54,274 nucleotides of DNA. Source: an uncultured Mailhella sp. Lineage in GTDB: Bacteria > Desulfobacterota > Desulfovibrionia > Desulfovibrionales > Desulfovibrionaceae. The stretch is taken from contig NZ_CAJJIC010000004.1 of the NCBI RefSeq assembly GCF_905187505.1, forward strand, positions 1-54,274. Reading direction: 5' to 3'. The notes below the pieces were generated by a model. That model ran no database searches. It had not been told where the DNA came from and was given only the letters and a program-made list of their open reading frames with translations. This document shows, one piece after another, positions 31,901 through 40,548 of this stretch. The position numbers were made by a program, and so were the translations under genes. How positions within the stretch are numbered: position 1 is the first letter of the stretch; each line of letters opens with the position of its first letter.

Positions 31901-34529
31901 TCTTGCCGCGCTTTCGACGCTGCCGTCGGGATCTCTGAGGATGCACCTCGACCGCGTTTCGCTCTCTTCCGGGGATACGGTGCGGGCCTTCATTTCTTCG
32001 CCGTACGAGGGGACGGGGCTCATCACGCTTGAGCGCGACAGCGTGGTGTCGTGGCGCTGGTTCCATGCTCCCGCAGGCGACAGCGTGCAGGAAGTGTCTG
32101 TTCCCCGAGATTTTGAGGGACGCGGTTATGTCAGCGTTTCTCTTGTGCGGTCCCTTGCCTCGCCGGACGCCTTCATGAATCCTTACGTCTTTGCCGTGGA
32201 GCCCGTTTCCGTGAACGTGGAGCGGCGGGACATGAAGCTTGCTCTGAAGGGACCGGAACGCCCCGTTCCGCCCGGATCGAAGGTTCCCGTGACGCTCACC
32301 TCCTCCCGGCCGGGCAGAGCCCTTGTTTTTGCCGTGGACGAGGGAGTGCTGCGGCTTACCGCCTTTCCCACGCCGGACCCGCTGCGCTATCTTCTGAACG
32401 ACAGGGCTCTTGAAGTGGAAACGAGGCAGATGTTCGATCTGCTCATGCCCGAGCATGGCACCTTCCGCATGCCCGCCTTCGGCGGCGGCATGGCCGCTGC
32501 CGGAGGCCGCTTCCACAATCCCTTCAAGCGCAGGGGCGAGCCGCCGCTTGCCTGGTGGTCGGGACTTGTGGACGTGAAGGCAGGGGAGAACAGCTTTGAG
32601 GTCCCCGTGCCCGCCTATTACAGCGGCACGGTGCGTGTCATGGCCGTGGCGGCCTCGCCGGACGCGGCGGGAAGCTCCGAGACCTCCGTCGTGGCTCGCG
32701 GTCCCGTAGTCATCACTCCGCAGCTTCCCGTTCTGGCCGCTCCCGGAGACGAGTTCGAGGCTGCCGTCGCCGTGGCCAACAATACCGGCGCGACGCTTCG
32801 TGCAGCCCTTTCGCTTTCGCCCGATCCGGCGCTGCGACTGGTGACGCTTCCGCCTTCCGAGATCACGGTGGAGGCGGGGAAGGAGCATGTCTTTCCCTTC
32901 CGCGTGGAAGTTCGGGATGCGCCGGGCGGCGCAAATATCGGATTTTCGCTGTCCGGCGAAGGGGTGGAGGCCCGACGCTCGGCTTCTCTTTCCGTCCGAC
33001 CCGCTTCGCCGCTGCGAGGCTCTCTGGTACTCGGCACGGCATCTTCGTCCGTTTCGCTGAGCACGGGAAGGGAGCTTTATCCGTACGGAGCAAGGGGGTC
33101 GGCTTCGGTTTCCGCGCTGCCCATTCCTGCGCTGCGCGCTCTTGTGCGCTATCTTGACTCCTGTCCCTATTCCTGCACGGAACAGCTCATAAGCCGGGCC
33201 ATGCCCTGTGCCCTGCTTCTGCAAAGGCCTGCGATTTTTGCCGACGGACGGCCGCAGGATGAGGCGGTCCGCCTCATGCGCGAGAGACTGGACGAGGCGC
33301 TCCGGGCCGTGGAAGCCTCGCTGTCGTGGCGCGGCGTTTCCCTGTGGCCGGGCGGAGAGCCGGATCTTCTGGTCACGGCCTGTGCCGCCGACTTTCTTCT
33401 GACTATGCGCGAGGCCGGGGCCGAGCTGCCCGGAGGCCTTCTTTCCGACGTGTTCAACGCCCTTGAAAAGGCTGTGGACAGAGCGCCTTCCTCCCTTGAG
33501 GAAGGGAGAACGCAGGCCTACGCCCTGTGGGTGCTCACCCGGGAGGGGCGCATCACCACGCAGGCGCTGGAAGCGTTGCTTCGTCGTCTGGAAGAGGATT
33601 TTCCGGCATGGCGGCAGGACGTGACCTCGACCCTTGTCGCGGGGGCTTGGGCCGTCATGCGCATGAAGGACGAGGCGCAGCGATTTGTGGAGATGTACCG
33701 CAGGCCGGGGCCGGAGTTTCGCGGGGAAGGTCTTGATGCGCTCTCTTCGCTCAGCCTGCGCGCCTCCGTGCTGGCCAGACATTTTCCGGACAGGCTGGAA
33801 GATCTGCGCGGGGAACTTTCCGAGGAGCTCTTCGACGCCGCGGGCGGCGGATACGTGACGCTTTCCGCCGCGCTTGCCGTGCGCGCCCTGCTCGACATGG
33901 AAAGGGCTGCCCCCGTGCCGGAGGGCGTGTCGCTGGTATGTACGGCCATGCAGCCCGGTTTCGACGACGTGGCGTTTCAGGCGCAGAACGTCGGGAACAT
34001 GCTTACGCTTTCGGCTCCGGGATGCTCATCCTATGCGCTCAGCCTTCCCGAGATGGGACAGACGCTGTATGTCGAAGTGTCCGATGAGGGCTTCGACCGC
34101 AGACCTCCGGCGGAAGCCCTGTCCGAAGGCATGGAGGTGACGAGGCGGTATCTTGACGCCGAGGGCAATGTCGTGACCGCAGTGAGGCTGGGCGACGTGA
34201 TCACGGCTCAGGTGACGGCCCGCGCCTACGGCGGGACGGTGGAGAATGCGGCGATCGTTGACCTTCTGCCCGGCGGCTTTGAGATGGAACTTTCCTCTCT
34301 TCCGGCTGCGGAGACTTCGGCCGCTTCCGGTGACGGAACCGTGATTGCCGACCGCAGGGAAGACCGCATGATCTTCTTCACTCCGCTCGGTACGGAGCCT
34401 TCCTCGTTTTCCTATCGTCTTCGTGCGGTGAACCGGGGCAGCTTCGTGCTGCCGCCCGTGCAGGCGGAAGCCATGCATGACGCCGGTGTGCGTGCGCATT
34501 CGTCCGCCGGAAGAATCATCGTGGAATGA
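28947..34529 (+). CDS. Bacterial alpha-2-macroglobulin (YfhM-like)
   Basis: A 1860-residue periplasmic protease-trapping protein. An N-terminal signal peptide (about residues 1-22, ending AAAFGA) is followed by many beta-sandwich macroglobulin domains. The thioester signature C-x-E-Q is present as SC1410TEQ in a context (LDSCPYSCTEQLISR) matching type I bacterial macroglobulins, which trap attacking proteases covalently. The following about 270 residues are the helical thioester-domain repeats. No lipobox Cys is seen, unlike the E. coli lipoprotein, so it may be soluble or anchored by an uncleaved signal. ATG 28947 lies 6 bases after GGAGG; the ATG at 28941 is too close to it. It is followed 49 bp later by pbpC, the known partnership for periplasmic defence and wall repair. 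Confidence 0.93.
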   Translation: MFRRVPLVAFLLLWSVAAAFGASEISPAFIRAVVTAPLEGDAPLRVWLDSDEPLCRETYGEEWTSRCFVAPGREGAVVRGVRLVPEIPGEWRWDDERTLVFRPKTPWPAGQNFELVLDDLPLPSRARLTSSRADFATPPLALTRLSADVWVDPDLDGERAVSFDMNFTTPPDRAIVERDARLDVADSALRLGRPEFIWGEGGTCLVRARVLSLARQPSAVTFSLPGVAGEVRSNGAFWNVPRGRETAVAQVTVPGTETIFAVNKASLEPSRDENLAGEYRLTLETSLLVRPDELARAMKALRLPRTQNAQAVSATVWTAAPVIDEETLSRAVPVTLVPLQQADVPSGRISFSVKTEPGSYLLFHLPQGFGPSADFTLAFPWNEVFHAAPFEPELDFLQPGNVLALGGERRLDIHSSGLTSIRWRASRVMDSYLGLLAAHPSPFSARGILFDVFSEAAEGSISLRRTEPGEPQFSVLDAAQLFKDGHGLAYIELTGMDGDRKVAEASRFVLATDLGLIVKEGAAGGRDVFVCSLSGGKPVSGAKVSIVGANGLAVAEAVTDADGRAFLPSVSGLARERMPVAVTARAKGARGEDMAWMPLGDESRVVDLSRFATQGQTSRADGVNAYVFSERGLFRPGETLRFGMLLRRGDWKALPADMPLFVELADPSERTVFRRMITVGADGMAEVSWKAPENAAAGRYRLDVRTPDGRGMDVVLGSAAVRVEEFQPDVMALSLSLSPEPGRGWLRASSASANVTLRNLFGSPAADRRVRGQLSVWPAPLSFDGYGSFAFHDSVPYKGSPLTLELGETRTDAEGRASLPLPIEKLRGGTLHCRLLVEGFESGGGRSVTEEREFVVSPLDCVLGFRPSGTGGNLDFIPRGGDAALEFVAVGSDLAPASPGELSFQVSARRYVTSLVTDGEGRYRYEDTPVDRVISESKVTFDRDGRAHWAVPTETCGEFLLEVRDGEGLVMASVPFTVAGNSDLRLAALSTLPSGSLRMHLDRVSLSSGDTVRAFISSPYEGTGLITLERDSVVSWRWFHAPAGDSVQEVSVPRDFEGRGYVSVSLVRSLASPDAFMNPYVFAVEPVSVNVERRDMKLALKGPERPVPPGSKVPVTLTSSRPGRALVFAVDEGVLRLTAFPTPDPLRYLLNDRALEVETRQMFDLLMPEHGTFRMPAFGGGMAAAGGRFHNPFKRRGEPPLAWWSGLVDVKAGENSFEVPVPAYYSGTVRVMAVAASPDAAGSSETSVVARGPVVITPQLPVLAAPGDEFEAAVAVANNTGATLRAALSLSPDPALRLVTLPPSEITVEAGKEHVFPFRVEVRDAPGGANIGFSLSGEGVEARRSASLSVRPASPLRGSLVLGTASSSVSLSTGRELYPYGARGSASVSALPIPALRALVRYLDSCPYSCTEQLISRAMPCALLLQRPAIFADGRPQDEAVRLMRERLDEALRAVEASLSWRGVSLWPGGEPDLLVTACAADFLLTMREAGAELPGGLLSDVFNALEKAVDRAPSSLEEGRTQAYALWVLTREGRITTQALEALLRRLEEDFPAWRQDVTSTLVAGAWAVMRMKDEAQRFVEMYRRPGPEFRGEGLDALSSLSLRASVLARHFPDRLEDLRGELSEELFDAAGGGYVTLSAALAVRALLDMERAAPVPEGVSLVCTAMQPGFDDVAFQAQNVGNMLTLSAPGCSSYALSLPEMGQTLYVEVSDEGFDRRPPAEALSEGMEVTRRYLDAEGNVVTAVRLGDVITAQVTARAYGGTVENAAIVDLLPGGFEMELSSLPAAETSAASGDGTVIADRREDRMIFFTPLGTEPSSFSYRLRAVNRGSFVLPPVQAEAMHDAGVRAHSSAGRIIVE

Positions 34530-34578
34530 CGGACCCGCCCTCTTCCCGGCGGAAGGGGGCGTTCGGGGAGGATGAACG

Positions 34579-36903
34579 TTGCGCGGCACGGCGGGAAAGA
34601 TCGTTTTTGCGCTCATGGCGGCCCCGGTCGTCGTCTTCTGTCTCTGGCTGGCGTTCAGCCCCCGGCCTCCGCTTCTGGACGGCGTGGAGTTCTCTTCCCT
34701 CGTGCTCGACGGTGGAGGAGGGCTGCTCCGCATGGGGCTGACGCGCGACGAGAAGTACCGGATACGGGTGTCGCTGCACGAGGTGGCCCCGGAAGCCGTG
34801 CAGGCCGTGCTTTTGTACGAGGACAGACACTTTTACCGGCATCCGGGCATAAATCCCCTTTCGACGCTGCGGGCGGGACTTTCCATGCTGGGCGGCTCGA
34901 GGCGCATGGGCGGTTCCACCATCACCATGCAGGTGGCGCGTCTCAGACTCGGCCTTTCGACCTCCACGGCCGCGGGCAAGCTCGTGCAGATGGCACGCGC
35001 GCTTCAGTATGAGCGGCACTACGGCAAGGATGAGATTCTCGAGGCTTATTTCAATCTTGCGCCTTATGGGGGCAACGTTGAGGGCATAGGAGCCGCCTCG
35101 CGCATCTATTTTCACGTGCCGCCTTCCCGGCTTTCCCTTTCGGAAAGTCTGGCTCTTGCCGCGGTGCCTCAGAATCCCGTGCGGCGTTCGCCCCTGAACG
35201 GCCCGGATTTCGAGAGCGCACGGGCGAGAATGACGCGGCTTGTCCTGCCGGAACGACAGAACGGTTCGGAAGGCCGGGGCCGGGCGCCTTTCTCCGGCAT
35301 GGCCTCCCTGCCGCCTCTTCGCGTGTACGGGCCGGCTTCGCTTCCCTTCGACGCTCCGCACGTGTCGGGCGAGCTTCTGCCGCTTTCCCGCGACGGCGCG
35401 CCTGTTCGATCCTTCATCGACCGGAGACTTCAGGGCATTCTGGAGCGATCCCTGGCCGGTTTTGCCGCACGGGGCAGACGCTACGGCCTTACCAACGCCG
35501 CCGCACTGGTCATTCACTGGCCGAGCATGGAAATCCGGGCTCTGGCGGGCTCCGCAGATTTCTTCAACGACGCCATTGCCGGTCAGGTGGACGGCACGAA
35601 GGCAAGACGTTCCCCCGGTTCGACGCTCAAGCCCTTCATTTACGGCATGGCTCTTGATCAGGGGCTCATCCATCCCCGCACGCTTCTTGAAGATTCCCCC
35701 CGCAGCTTCGGCGGCTACGATCCCGAGAACTTCGACCGCGTCTTCCGCGGTCCGCTGCCCGCAGAGGAGGCGCTTCGCGCAAGCCGCAACATCCCCGCCA
35801 TCGTGCTGGCCTCCAGGCTCAGACCGGGATTTTACGGCTTTTTGCAGAGAGCGGGCGTGAAGATGCCCTTTTCCGAAGAGCATTACGGACTCAGTCTCGT
35901 GCTCGGCGGCGCGGAAGTGAGCATGCGCGAGCTCGGAGGACTGTACGCCATGCTCGCCAATCGCGGCGTGTGGCGCGAGCCGAAGCTGTATGCGGGAGAG
36001 AAGACGCGGCCCGCCGCACCGCTGCTTTCTCCGGAAGCGGCGCTGGTCACGCTGCGCATGCTGGAAGACGGCGTGCATTTCGTGCGTTCCGCCTCCGGTC
36101 CCGTGCCTCTGCGCTTCAAGACGGGCACGTCCAACGGTTTTCGAGACGCATGGACGGCGGGCGTGGCCGGTCCCTACGTGCTGGTGGTGTGGGCGGGCAA
36201 TTTCGACAATTCTCCCAATCCTCTGCTTGTGGGCGGCGAGGTTGCGGCCCCGCTTTTTGCCGACATGGCTCAGGCCGTGGCCTCTTCGGAGAGGGATTTT
36301 GCCGACCTTGTTCCGCGTCAGCAGGAAGGGCTGAACATCACGCGGGAAAAGGTATGCGCGGCCACCGGAGACCTCGACACGTCTTTGTGCCGCGAGGTCG
36401 TGGAAACCTGGTACATCCCCGGCCGTTCGCCCACGCGGCCGTCGGGCGTGTTCCGCACCATTCTCATCGACCGGGAAACGGGACTTCGTGCCTGTGAAGC
36501 CGTGCCCGGCCGCACGGAAGAGGTGGTGTGGGAGTTCTGGCCCTCCGATCTGCGCGCGCAGTTTCTTCGGGCGGGCGTGGTCAAGAGCGTTCCTCCGCCC
36601 TTCGGCCCGGGGTGCGGAACGCAGCCTGTTTCAGGCTCGCCCCCGCGCGTGGTCTCGCCGAAGGAAGGGGTGGTCTACCGGCGCAGCCTTTCGGCTCCGG
36701 AGAAGACCGGAATACCGCTTACGGCCGAGGCGGACGCCGATGCGAAGGCCGTGTTCTGGTTCGTGAAGGAACGCTTCATCGGCCGCTGCGTTCCGGGAGA
36801 GACGCTGCGCTGGCTTCCGGAAGACGGCGTGCACGAGCTCAGAGTGGTGGACGACAGGGGCCGGTCCTCCTCGCAGACGGTGACGGTGCGCGCCGTTCCC
36901 TGA
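34579..36903 (+). CDS. pbpC: Penicillin-binding protein 1C
   Basis: A 774-residue bifunctional cell-wall enzyme. A short cytosolic N terminus and one membrane anchor (about 8-26) precede a glycosyltransferase 51 domain with catalytic E81 in LLYEDRHFYRHPG and GGSTITMQVAR. The transpeptidase domain has S348TLK (active Ser in SPGSTLKPF) and K514TGT. A C-terminal BiPBP_C-type domain (about 690-774, PKEGVVYRRSL and VFWFVKERFIG) completes the PBP1C layout. The frame has no upstream ATG; the TTG at 34579 has GGGGAGG 7 bases upstream and keeps the membrane anchor, so it is the probable start. An ATG at 34572 is out of frame. It is cotranscribed with the macroglobulin gene. Confidence 0.95.
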   Translation: MRGTAGKIVFALMAAPVVVFCLWLAFSPRPPLLDGVEFSSLVLDGGGGLLRMGLTRDEKYRIRVSLHEVAPEAVQAVLLYEDRHFYRHPGINPLSTLRAGLSMLGGSRRMGGSTITMQVARLRLGLSTSTAAGKLVQMARALQYERHYGKDEILEAYFNLAPYGGNVEGIGAASRIYFHVPPSRLSLSESLALAAVPQNPVRRSPLNGPDFESARARMTRLVLPERQNGSEGRGRAPFSGMASLPPLRVYGPASLPFDAPHVSGELLPLSRDGAPVRSFIDRRLQGILERSLAGFAARGRRYGLTNAAALVIHWPSMEIRALAGSADFFNDAIAGQVDGTKARRSPGSTLKPFIYGMALDQGLIHPRTLLEDSPRSFGGYDPENFDRVFRGPLPAEEALRASRNIPAIVLASRLRPGFYGFLQRAGVKMPFSEEHYGLSLVLGGAEVSMRELGGLYAMLANRGVWREPKLYAGEKTRPAAPLLSPEAALVTLRMLEDGVHFVRSASGPVPLRFKTGTSNGFRDAWTAGVAGPYVLVVWAGNFDNSPNPLLVGGEVAAPLFADMAQAVASSERDFADLVPRQQEGLNITREKVCAATGDLDTSLCREVVETWYIPGRSPTRPSGVFRTILIDRETGLRACEAVPGRTEEVVWEFWPSDLRAQFLRAGVVKSVPPPFGPGCGTQPVSGSPPRVVSPKEGVVYRRSLSAPEKTGIPLTAEADADAKAVFWFVKERFIGRCVPGETLRWLPEDGVHELRVVDDRGRSSSQTVTVRAVP

Positions 36904-36995
36904 AACTGCCGCTTGGCGAATCTCCCGTGGTAGGAGGCGGAATGCCGCTTGCCGCGGAAGATTCGTTCTTCCGACGGAACACCGCCGGATGTTCG

Positions 36996-38006
36996 TCAGC
37001 GCCCGGGATGGGGGGAACGGCGTTTTTCGTTCTTTCCGGGCTTTCCCTTCCAGGCCCACGGGCCCTTCCACGGCGGCACAAGCTCGAAGTCGAGCTTCGT
37101 TCCGCCGGGCACGGGGATGGTCAGTCGGAAGGCATGCAGCTTCAGAGCCTCGCGGGGCGATTCCTCGCCCGTGCCGTACCAGGGATCTCCCACGACGGGG
37201 TGCCCGCGTGAAGCAAGCTGCACGCGTATCTGATGGGTGCGTCCGGTAAGAAGATGAACGAGCAGAAGCGTGCGCTCCCTGCCGTGAACAGTACGGCACG
37301 CAAGAGCTCTGACCACGCAGCGGGCTTCTTTTGCCGTGTCGTCTCGGTCGGAGGCAACGGCCTTCATGCGCTGCGCGCGCGGATCTTTGGTCAGAGAGTC
37401 CCTGAGTTCCTCGGGGCCGTCCTTGGACCAGCGCCCTTCCACCCAGGCCAGATATTCCTTGTGCGGACGCTCTTCGCCTCTTCCGGCAAGGGCGTCGGTG
37501 AGAAGACGCACGGCCGCGTAGGTCTTGCCGGCCACGAGAAGTCCTGAGGTGTCCCTGTCCAGCCGGTGCACGGGCGCGGGCACGAAAGGGGCGTCCGCGC
37601 GCTCTTCGGCCAGAATGGAGGCCACGCTTTCCCGGTGCCCGGTGCCTCCCTGCACGGGAAGGCCCGCGGGCTTGGCCAGAACGAGCACGTCGTCGTTTTC
37701 AAACACGACGTCGAGACGCGAACGCTTCTTTTCGGCGGTTGCAGCAGCGGCGCTTCCCGCGGGCAGACGCTCGGCAAAGGGGGGAACCCGCACCATGTCG
37801 CCCTCGTTCAGCCGGTCGAAGGCCTTCGCTCTCGCGCCGTTCACACGCACCTGTCCCGTGCGTATCCAGCGGTGGAAGTCCGCCGTGGGGGCGTTGACGC
37901 GTCTGTGAAGAAAATTGAGGAGTTTCTGCCCTGATTCCGCCCTGCTGACGGAAAGAGCCCGTGTGTCCCTTTCGTTGTCCATGCTCTCTGAACGTTCCTT
38001 TTGCAT
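36996..38006 (-). CDS. RluC/RluD-family 23S rRNA pseudouridine synthase
   Basis: A 336-residue RNA-modifying enzyme. An S4-type RNA-binding domain lies at about 20-80 (QKLLNFLHRRVNAPTADFHRWIRTG). The catalytic domain has HRLDRDTSGLLVAGK with catalytic Asp150, and RTHQIRVQLASRGHPVVGD later. The linker is Ala-rich (AGSAAAATAEKKRS). The C-terminal tail (KGKPGKNEKRRSPHPGR) is basic. Layout fits RluC, which modifies 23S rRNA, but the exact target cannot be read. An internal ATG at 37982 is an alternative start; neither has a strong ribosome site. It is convergent with pbpC and divergent from rpsA. Confidence 0.92.
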   Translation of the reverse strand: MQKERSESMDNERDTRALSVSRAESGQKLLNFLHRRVNAPTADFHRWIRTGQVRVNGARAKAFDRLNEGDMVRVPPFAERLPAGSAAAATAEKKRSRLDVVFENDDVLVLAKPAGLPVQGGTGHRESVASILAEERADAPFVPAPVHRLDRDTSGLLVAGKTYAAVRLLTDALAGRGEERPHKEYLAWVEGRWSKDGPEELRDSLTKDPRAQRMKAVASDRDDTAKEARCVVRALACRTVHGRERTLLLVHLLTGRTHQIRVQLASRGHPVVGDPWYGTGEESPREALKLHAFRLTIPVPGGTKLDFELVPPWKGPWAWKGKPGKNEKRRSPHPGR

Positions 38007-38037
38007 CGCTTATGACGTGTTTTACTTTGCTTTATCG

Positions 38038-38043
38038 TAGAAT
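38038..38043 (+). promoter_or_regulatory. Possible -10 of the rpsA promoter
   Basis: TAGAAT lies in an AT-rich stretch about 157 bases before the rpsA start. No convincing -35 lies at 16-18 bases. The leader it would give includes a CTGCCC/GGGCAG hairpin at 38154-38170, which may serve S1 autoregulation. Confidence 0.35.
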
Positions 38044-38153
38044 TTTTCTCTTCTTGCGTCCAGATTGCGGACAAGCAAGAAAAAAGAGTTTTTCCCGGGA
38101 AGGAGGACAGAAACAACTTGTGCATCCATGGCATTCCTGCTATGTAGAGAGAC

Positions 38154-38170
38154 CTGCCCGACGAGGGCAG
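38154..38170 (+). promoter_or_regulatory. Leader hairpin before rpsA
   Basis: CTGCCC (38154-38159) and GGGCAG (38165-38170) form a 6-bp stem with a 5-base loop, 29 bases before the start codon and upstream of the GGAGG. S1 commonly controls its own translation through leader structure; that role here is inference. Confidence 0.35.
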
Positions 38171-38199
38171 AAATCTGTTTGTTAGGTTGGAGGATCCGT

Positions 38200-39906
38200 A
38201 TGGCAACTGCCGAAAACATGGAAAACCAAATCGATTCCGAAATGAGCTTTGCGAGCGCACTCGAAGACTATCTCACCCCCGACATGGGCGACCTTGAAGA
38301 AGGTTCCATCGTCAAGGGCGAAGTCGTGCGCGTGGACGACGATACTGTGCTGGTGGACGTGAACTTCAAGTCCGAAGGCCAGATCCCCGCTGAGGAATTT
38401 CGGGACGCTCAGGGCAATATGACGGTCAAGGTCGGCGACCGCGTCGATGTGTACGTTGTCCGCAAGAACGAAATGGATGGCACCATCACCCTTTCGTTCG
38501 ACAAGGCCAAGCGTATGCAGCTGTTCGACCAGCTCGAAGACGTGCTGGAAAAGAACGGCACCATCACCGGCACCATCACCCGCCGCATCAAGGGCGGCTA
38601 CACCGTCGATCTCGGCGGAGTGGAAGCCTTCCTGCCCGGTTCTCATGTGGACCTCCGTCCTGTTCCGGACATGGACGCTCTGGTCGGCCAGCAGTTTGAG
38701 TTCCGCGTTCTCAAGATCAACCGCCGCCGCAGCAACGTCATCGTTTCCCGCCGCGTGCTGCTTGAAGAAGAACGCGACACCAAGCGCGCCGCTCTGCTCC
38801 AGACCCTGGCCGAAGGCCAGATCGTCAAGGGCAAGGCCAAGAACATCACCGAGTACGGCGTGTTCGTCGACCTCGGCGGTCTCGACGGTCTTCTGCACAT
38901 CACCGACATGTCCTGGAAGCGCATCCGTCATCCCCGCGAAATGGTGTCTCTGGGTCAGGAACTGGAACTCAAGGTTCTTTCCTTCGACAAGGAGAACCAG
39001 AAGGTTTCCCTCGGTCTCAAGCAGCTTGTTCCCGATCCCTGGCAGGACATCACCGCCCGCTTCCCCGAAGGCTCTCACCATGTCGGCAAGGTGACCAACC
39101 TCGTTGACTACGGCGTGTTCGTGGAACTCGAACCCGGCGTGGAAGGCCTCGTGCACATCTCCGAAATGTCCTGGACCCGCAAGCTCCGTCATCCTTCCCA
39201 GATGGTGCATCAGGGCGACGAGGTTGAAGTGGTCATCCTCGGCGTGGACAGCGAGAAGAAGCGCATTTCCCTCGGCATGAAGCAGGTCAAGCCCAATCCC
39301 TGGGAACTCGTCGGCGAACGCTTCCCCGAAGGCACCGTCATTGAAGGCGTCATCAAGAACATCACCGAATTCGGCATGTTCATCGGCATCGAAGACGGCA
39401 TCGACGGCCTCATTCATGTGTCCGACATTTCCTGGACCAAGAAGCTGCGTCATCCCGGCGAACTGTACAAGGTGGGCGACGTGGTTCAGGCCAAGGTTCT
39501 CACCGTGGACCAGGAGAACGAAAAGTTCACCCTCGGCATGAAGCAGCTCACCGAAGATCCCTGGAGCACCGTGCCCGCCCGTTATCCCGTGGGCAACATC
39601 ATCACCGGCACCGTGACCAACGTGACCGACTTCGGCCTGTTCGTTGAAGTGGAAGAAGGCATTGAAGGCCTCATCCACGTGACCGAACTCGGCAAGAAGG
39701 TGAAGTCTCCTTCCGAACTCTACAAGGAAGGCGACGTGGTCCAGGCCAAGATCATCCATGTTTCCGCTGATGAACGCCGTCTCGGCCTCTCCATCAAGCA
39801 GATCAAGGACGACGAAGAACGCCGCAAGCCCAAGGATTATCATTCCGGCGACAACAGCATCAGCCAGACCCTCGGCGACCTGCTCAAGCAGAAGTTCAAC
39901 GACTAA
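38200..39906 (+). CDS. rpsA: 30S ribosomal protein S1
   Basis: A 568-residue ribosomal protein that brings mRNA to the 30S subunit. Six S1 RNA-binding repeats are visible, for example EGSIVKGEVVRVDDDTVLVDV near the N terminus and later GKVTNLVDYGVFVELEPGVEGLVHISEMSW-type units, each with a basic HP loop (KLRHPSQMV). TTGGAGG lies 8 bases before the ATG. The open frame reaches back to 38065, but upstream codons do not look S1-like. It ends with a strong terminator, so it is monocistronic or nearly so. Confidence 0.98.
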   Translation: MATAENMENQIDSEMSFASALEDYLTPDMGDLEEGSIVKGEVVRVDDDTVLVDVNFKSEGQIPAEEFRDAQGNMTVKVGDRVDVYVVRKNEMDGTITLSFDKAKRMQLFDQLEDVLEKNGTITGTITRRIKGGYTVDLGGVEAFLPGSHVDLRPVPDMDALVGQQFEFRVLKINRRRSNVIVSRRVLLEEERDTKRAALLQTLAEGQIVKGKAKNITEYGVFVDLGGLDGLLHITDMSWKRIRHPREMVSLGQELELKVLSFDKENQKVSLGLKQLVPDPWQDITARFPEGSHHVGKVTNLVDYGVFVELEPGVEGLVHISEMSWTRKLRHPSQMVHQGDEVEVVILGVDSEKKRISLGMKQVKPNPWELVGERFPEGTVIEGVIKNITEFGMFIGIEDGIDGLIHVSDISWTKKLRHPGELYKVGDVVQAKVLTVDQENEKFTLGMKQLTEDPWSTVPARYPVGNIITGTVTNVTDFGLFVEVEEGIEGLIHVTELGKKVKSPSELYKEGDVVQAKIIHVSADERRLGLSIKQIKDDEERRKPKDYHSGDNSISQTLGDLLKQKFND

Positions 39907-39930
39907 TCGCTGAGTCTGCATGAATGTACG

Positions 39931-39966
39931 CGGGGCGGAAAGCACAGCTTTCCGCCCCGTTTTTTA
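39931..39966 (+). terminator. rpsA terminator
   Basis: A perfect 13-bp stem (39931-39943 with 39947-39959) with an ACA loop is followed by seven T residues. Confidence 0.95.
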
Positions 39967-40047
39967 TAAGACGAAGCGCGCAGGAGCGTTGTCGGCGCTA
40001 AAGCGCGGAACAGCGTGCCGGTGCATGGAAAAAAGGAGCGGGAACGC

Positions 40048-40548
40048 ATGAAGCAGCAGGAAATCGAACGCAAGTTTCTGGTAAAGGGCGACGGCTGGCG
40101 CGGCCGGGGCAAAACGGAGCTGTTTCGGCAGGGCTACATCGCCCGCACGCAGGACCGCACGGTCAGGGTGCGCGTGGCGGGGGAAAAGGGCAGGCTCACC
40201 ATCAAGTACAGGGGAGAGGGCATAGCCCGCAGCGAATTTGAATACGATATCCCGCTTGACGAGGCACAGGCGCTTCTCGACGGTCTTGCTCCGGGAGAAA
40301 TCATTGAAAAGCTGCGCCATACGTTCACCTGCGAGGGCAGCGTGTGGGAAGTGGATGAGTTTCTCGGCGCGAATCAGGGGCTTGTGGTGGCCGAAATCGA
40401 GCTGGAATCGGAAGATCAGCCCTTTGTCCGGCCGGAATGGCTGGGCGATGAGGTGAGCAGAATTTCCCGCTATCTCAACGTGGAGCTCTCCCGCCTGCCC
40501 TACACGGCCTGGACCCGGGAGGAGAAGGAGGATCACGGAAACGGCTGA
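40048..40548 (+). CDS. CYTH-domain protein (inorganic triphosphatase-like)
   Basis: A 166-residue cytoplasmic protein. The signature ExExK motif is present at the N terminus as EIERKFLV (residues 5-12), with alternating charged strands after it (RTVRVRVAGEKGRLTIKYRG, YDIPLDEAQALL, WEVDEFLGANQGLVVAEIELESED), as expected for a triphosphate tunnel enzyme. Bacterial members often hydrolyse tripolyphosphate; some act on thiamine triphosphate or make cAMP. The short form without a CHAD domain favours triphosphatase. AAAGGAG lies 9 bases before ATG 40048. It lies behind the rpsA terminator; its own promoter was not identified. Confidence 0.9.
   Translation: MKQQEIERKFLVKGDGWRGRGKTELFRQGYIARTQDRTVRVRVAGEKGRLTIKYRGEGIARSEFEYDIPLDEAQALLDGLAPGEIIEKLRHTFTCEGSVWEVDEFLGANQGLVVAEIELESEDQPFVRPEWLGDEVSRISRYLNVELSRLPYTAWTREEKEDHGNG

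Noticed and set aside
31755..33782. A 675-codon open frame on the minus strand
   Set aside because: It is antisense to the macroglobulin gene and has a basic, low-complexity translation without recognisable domains.
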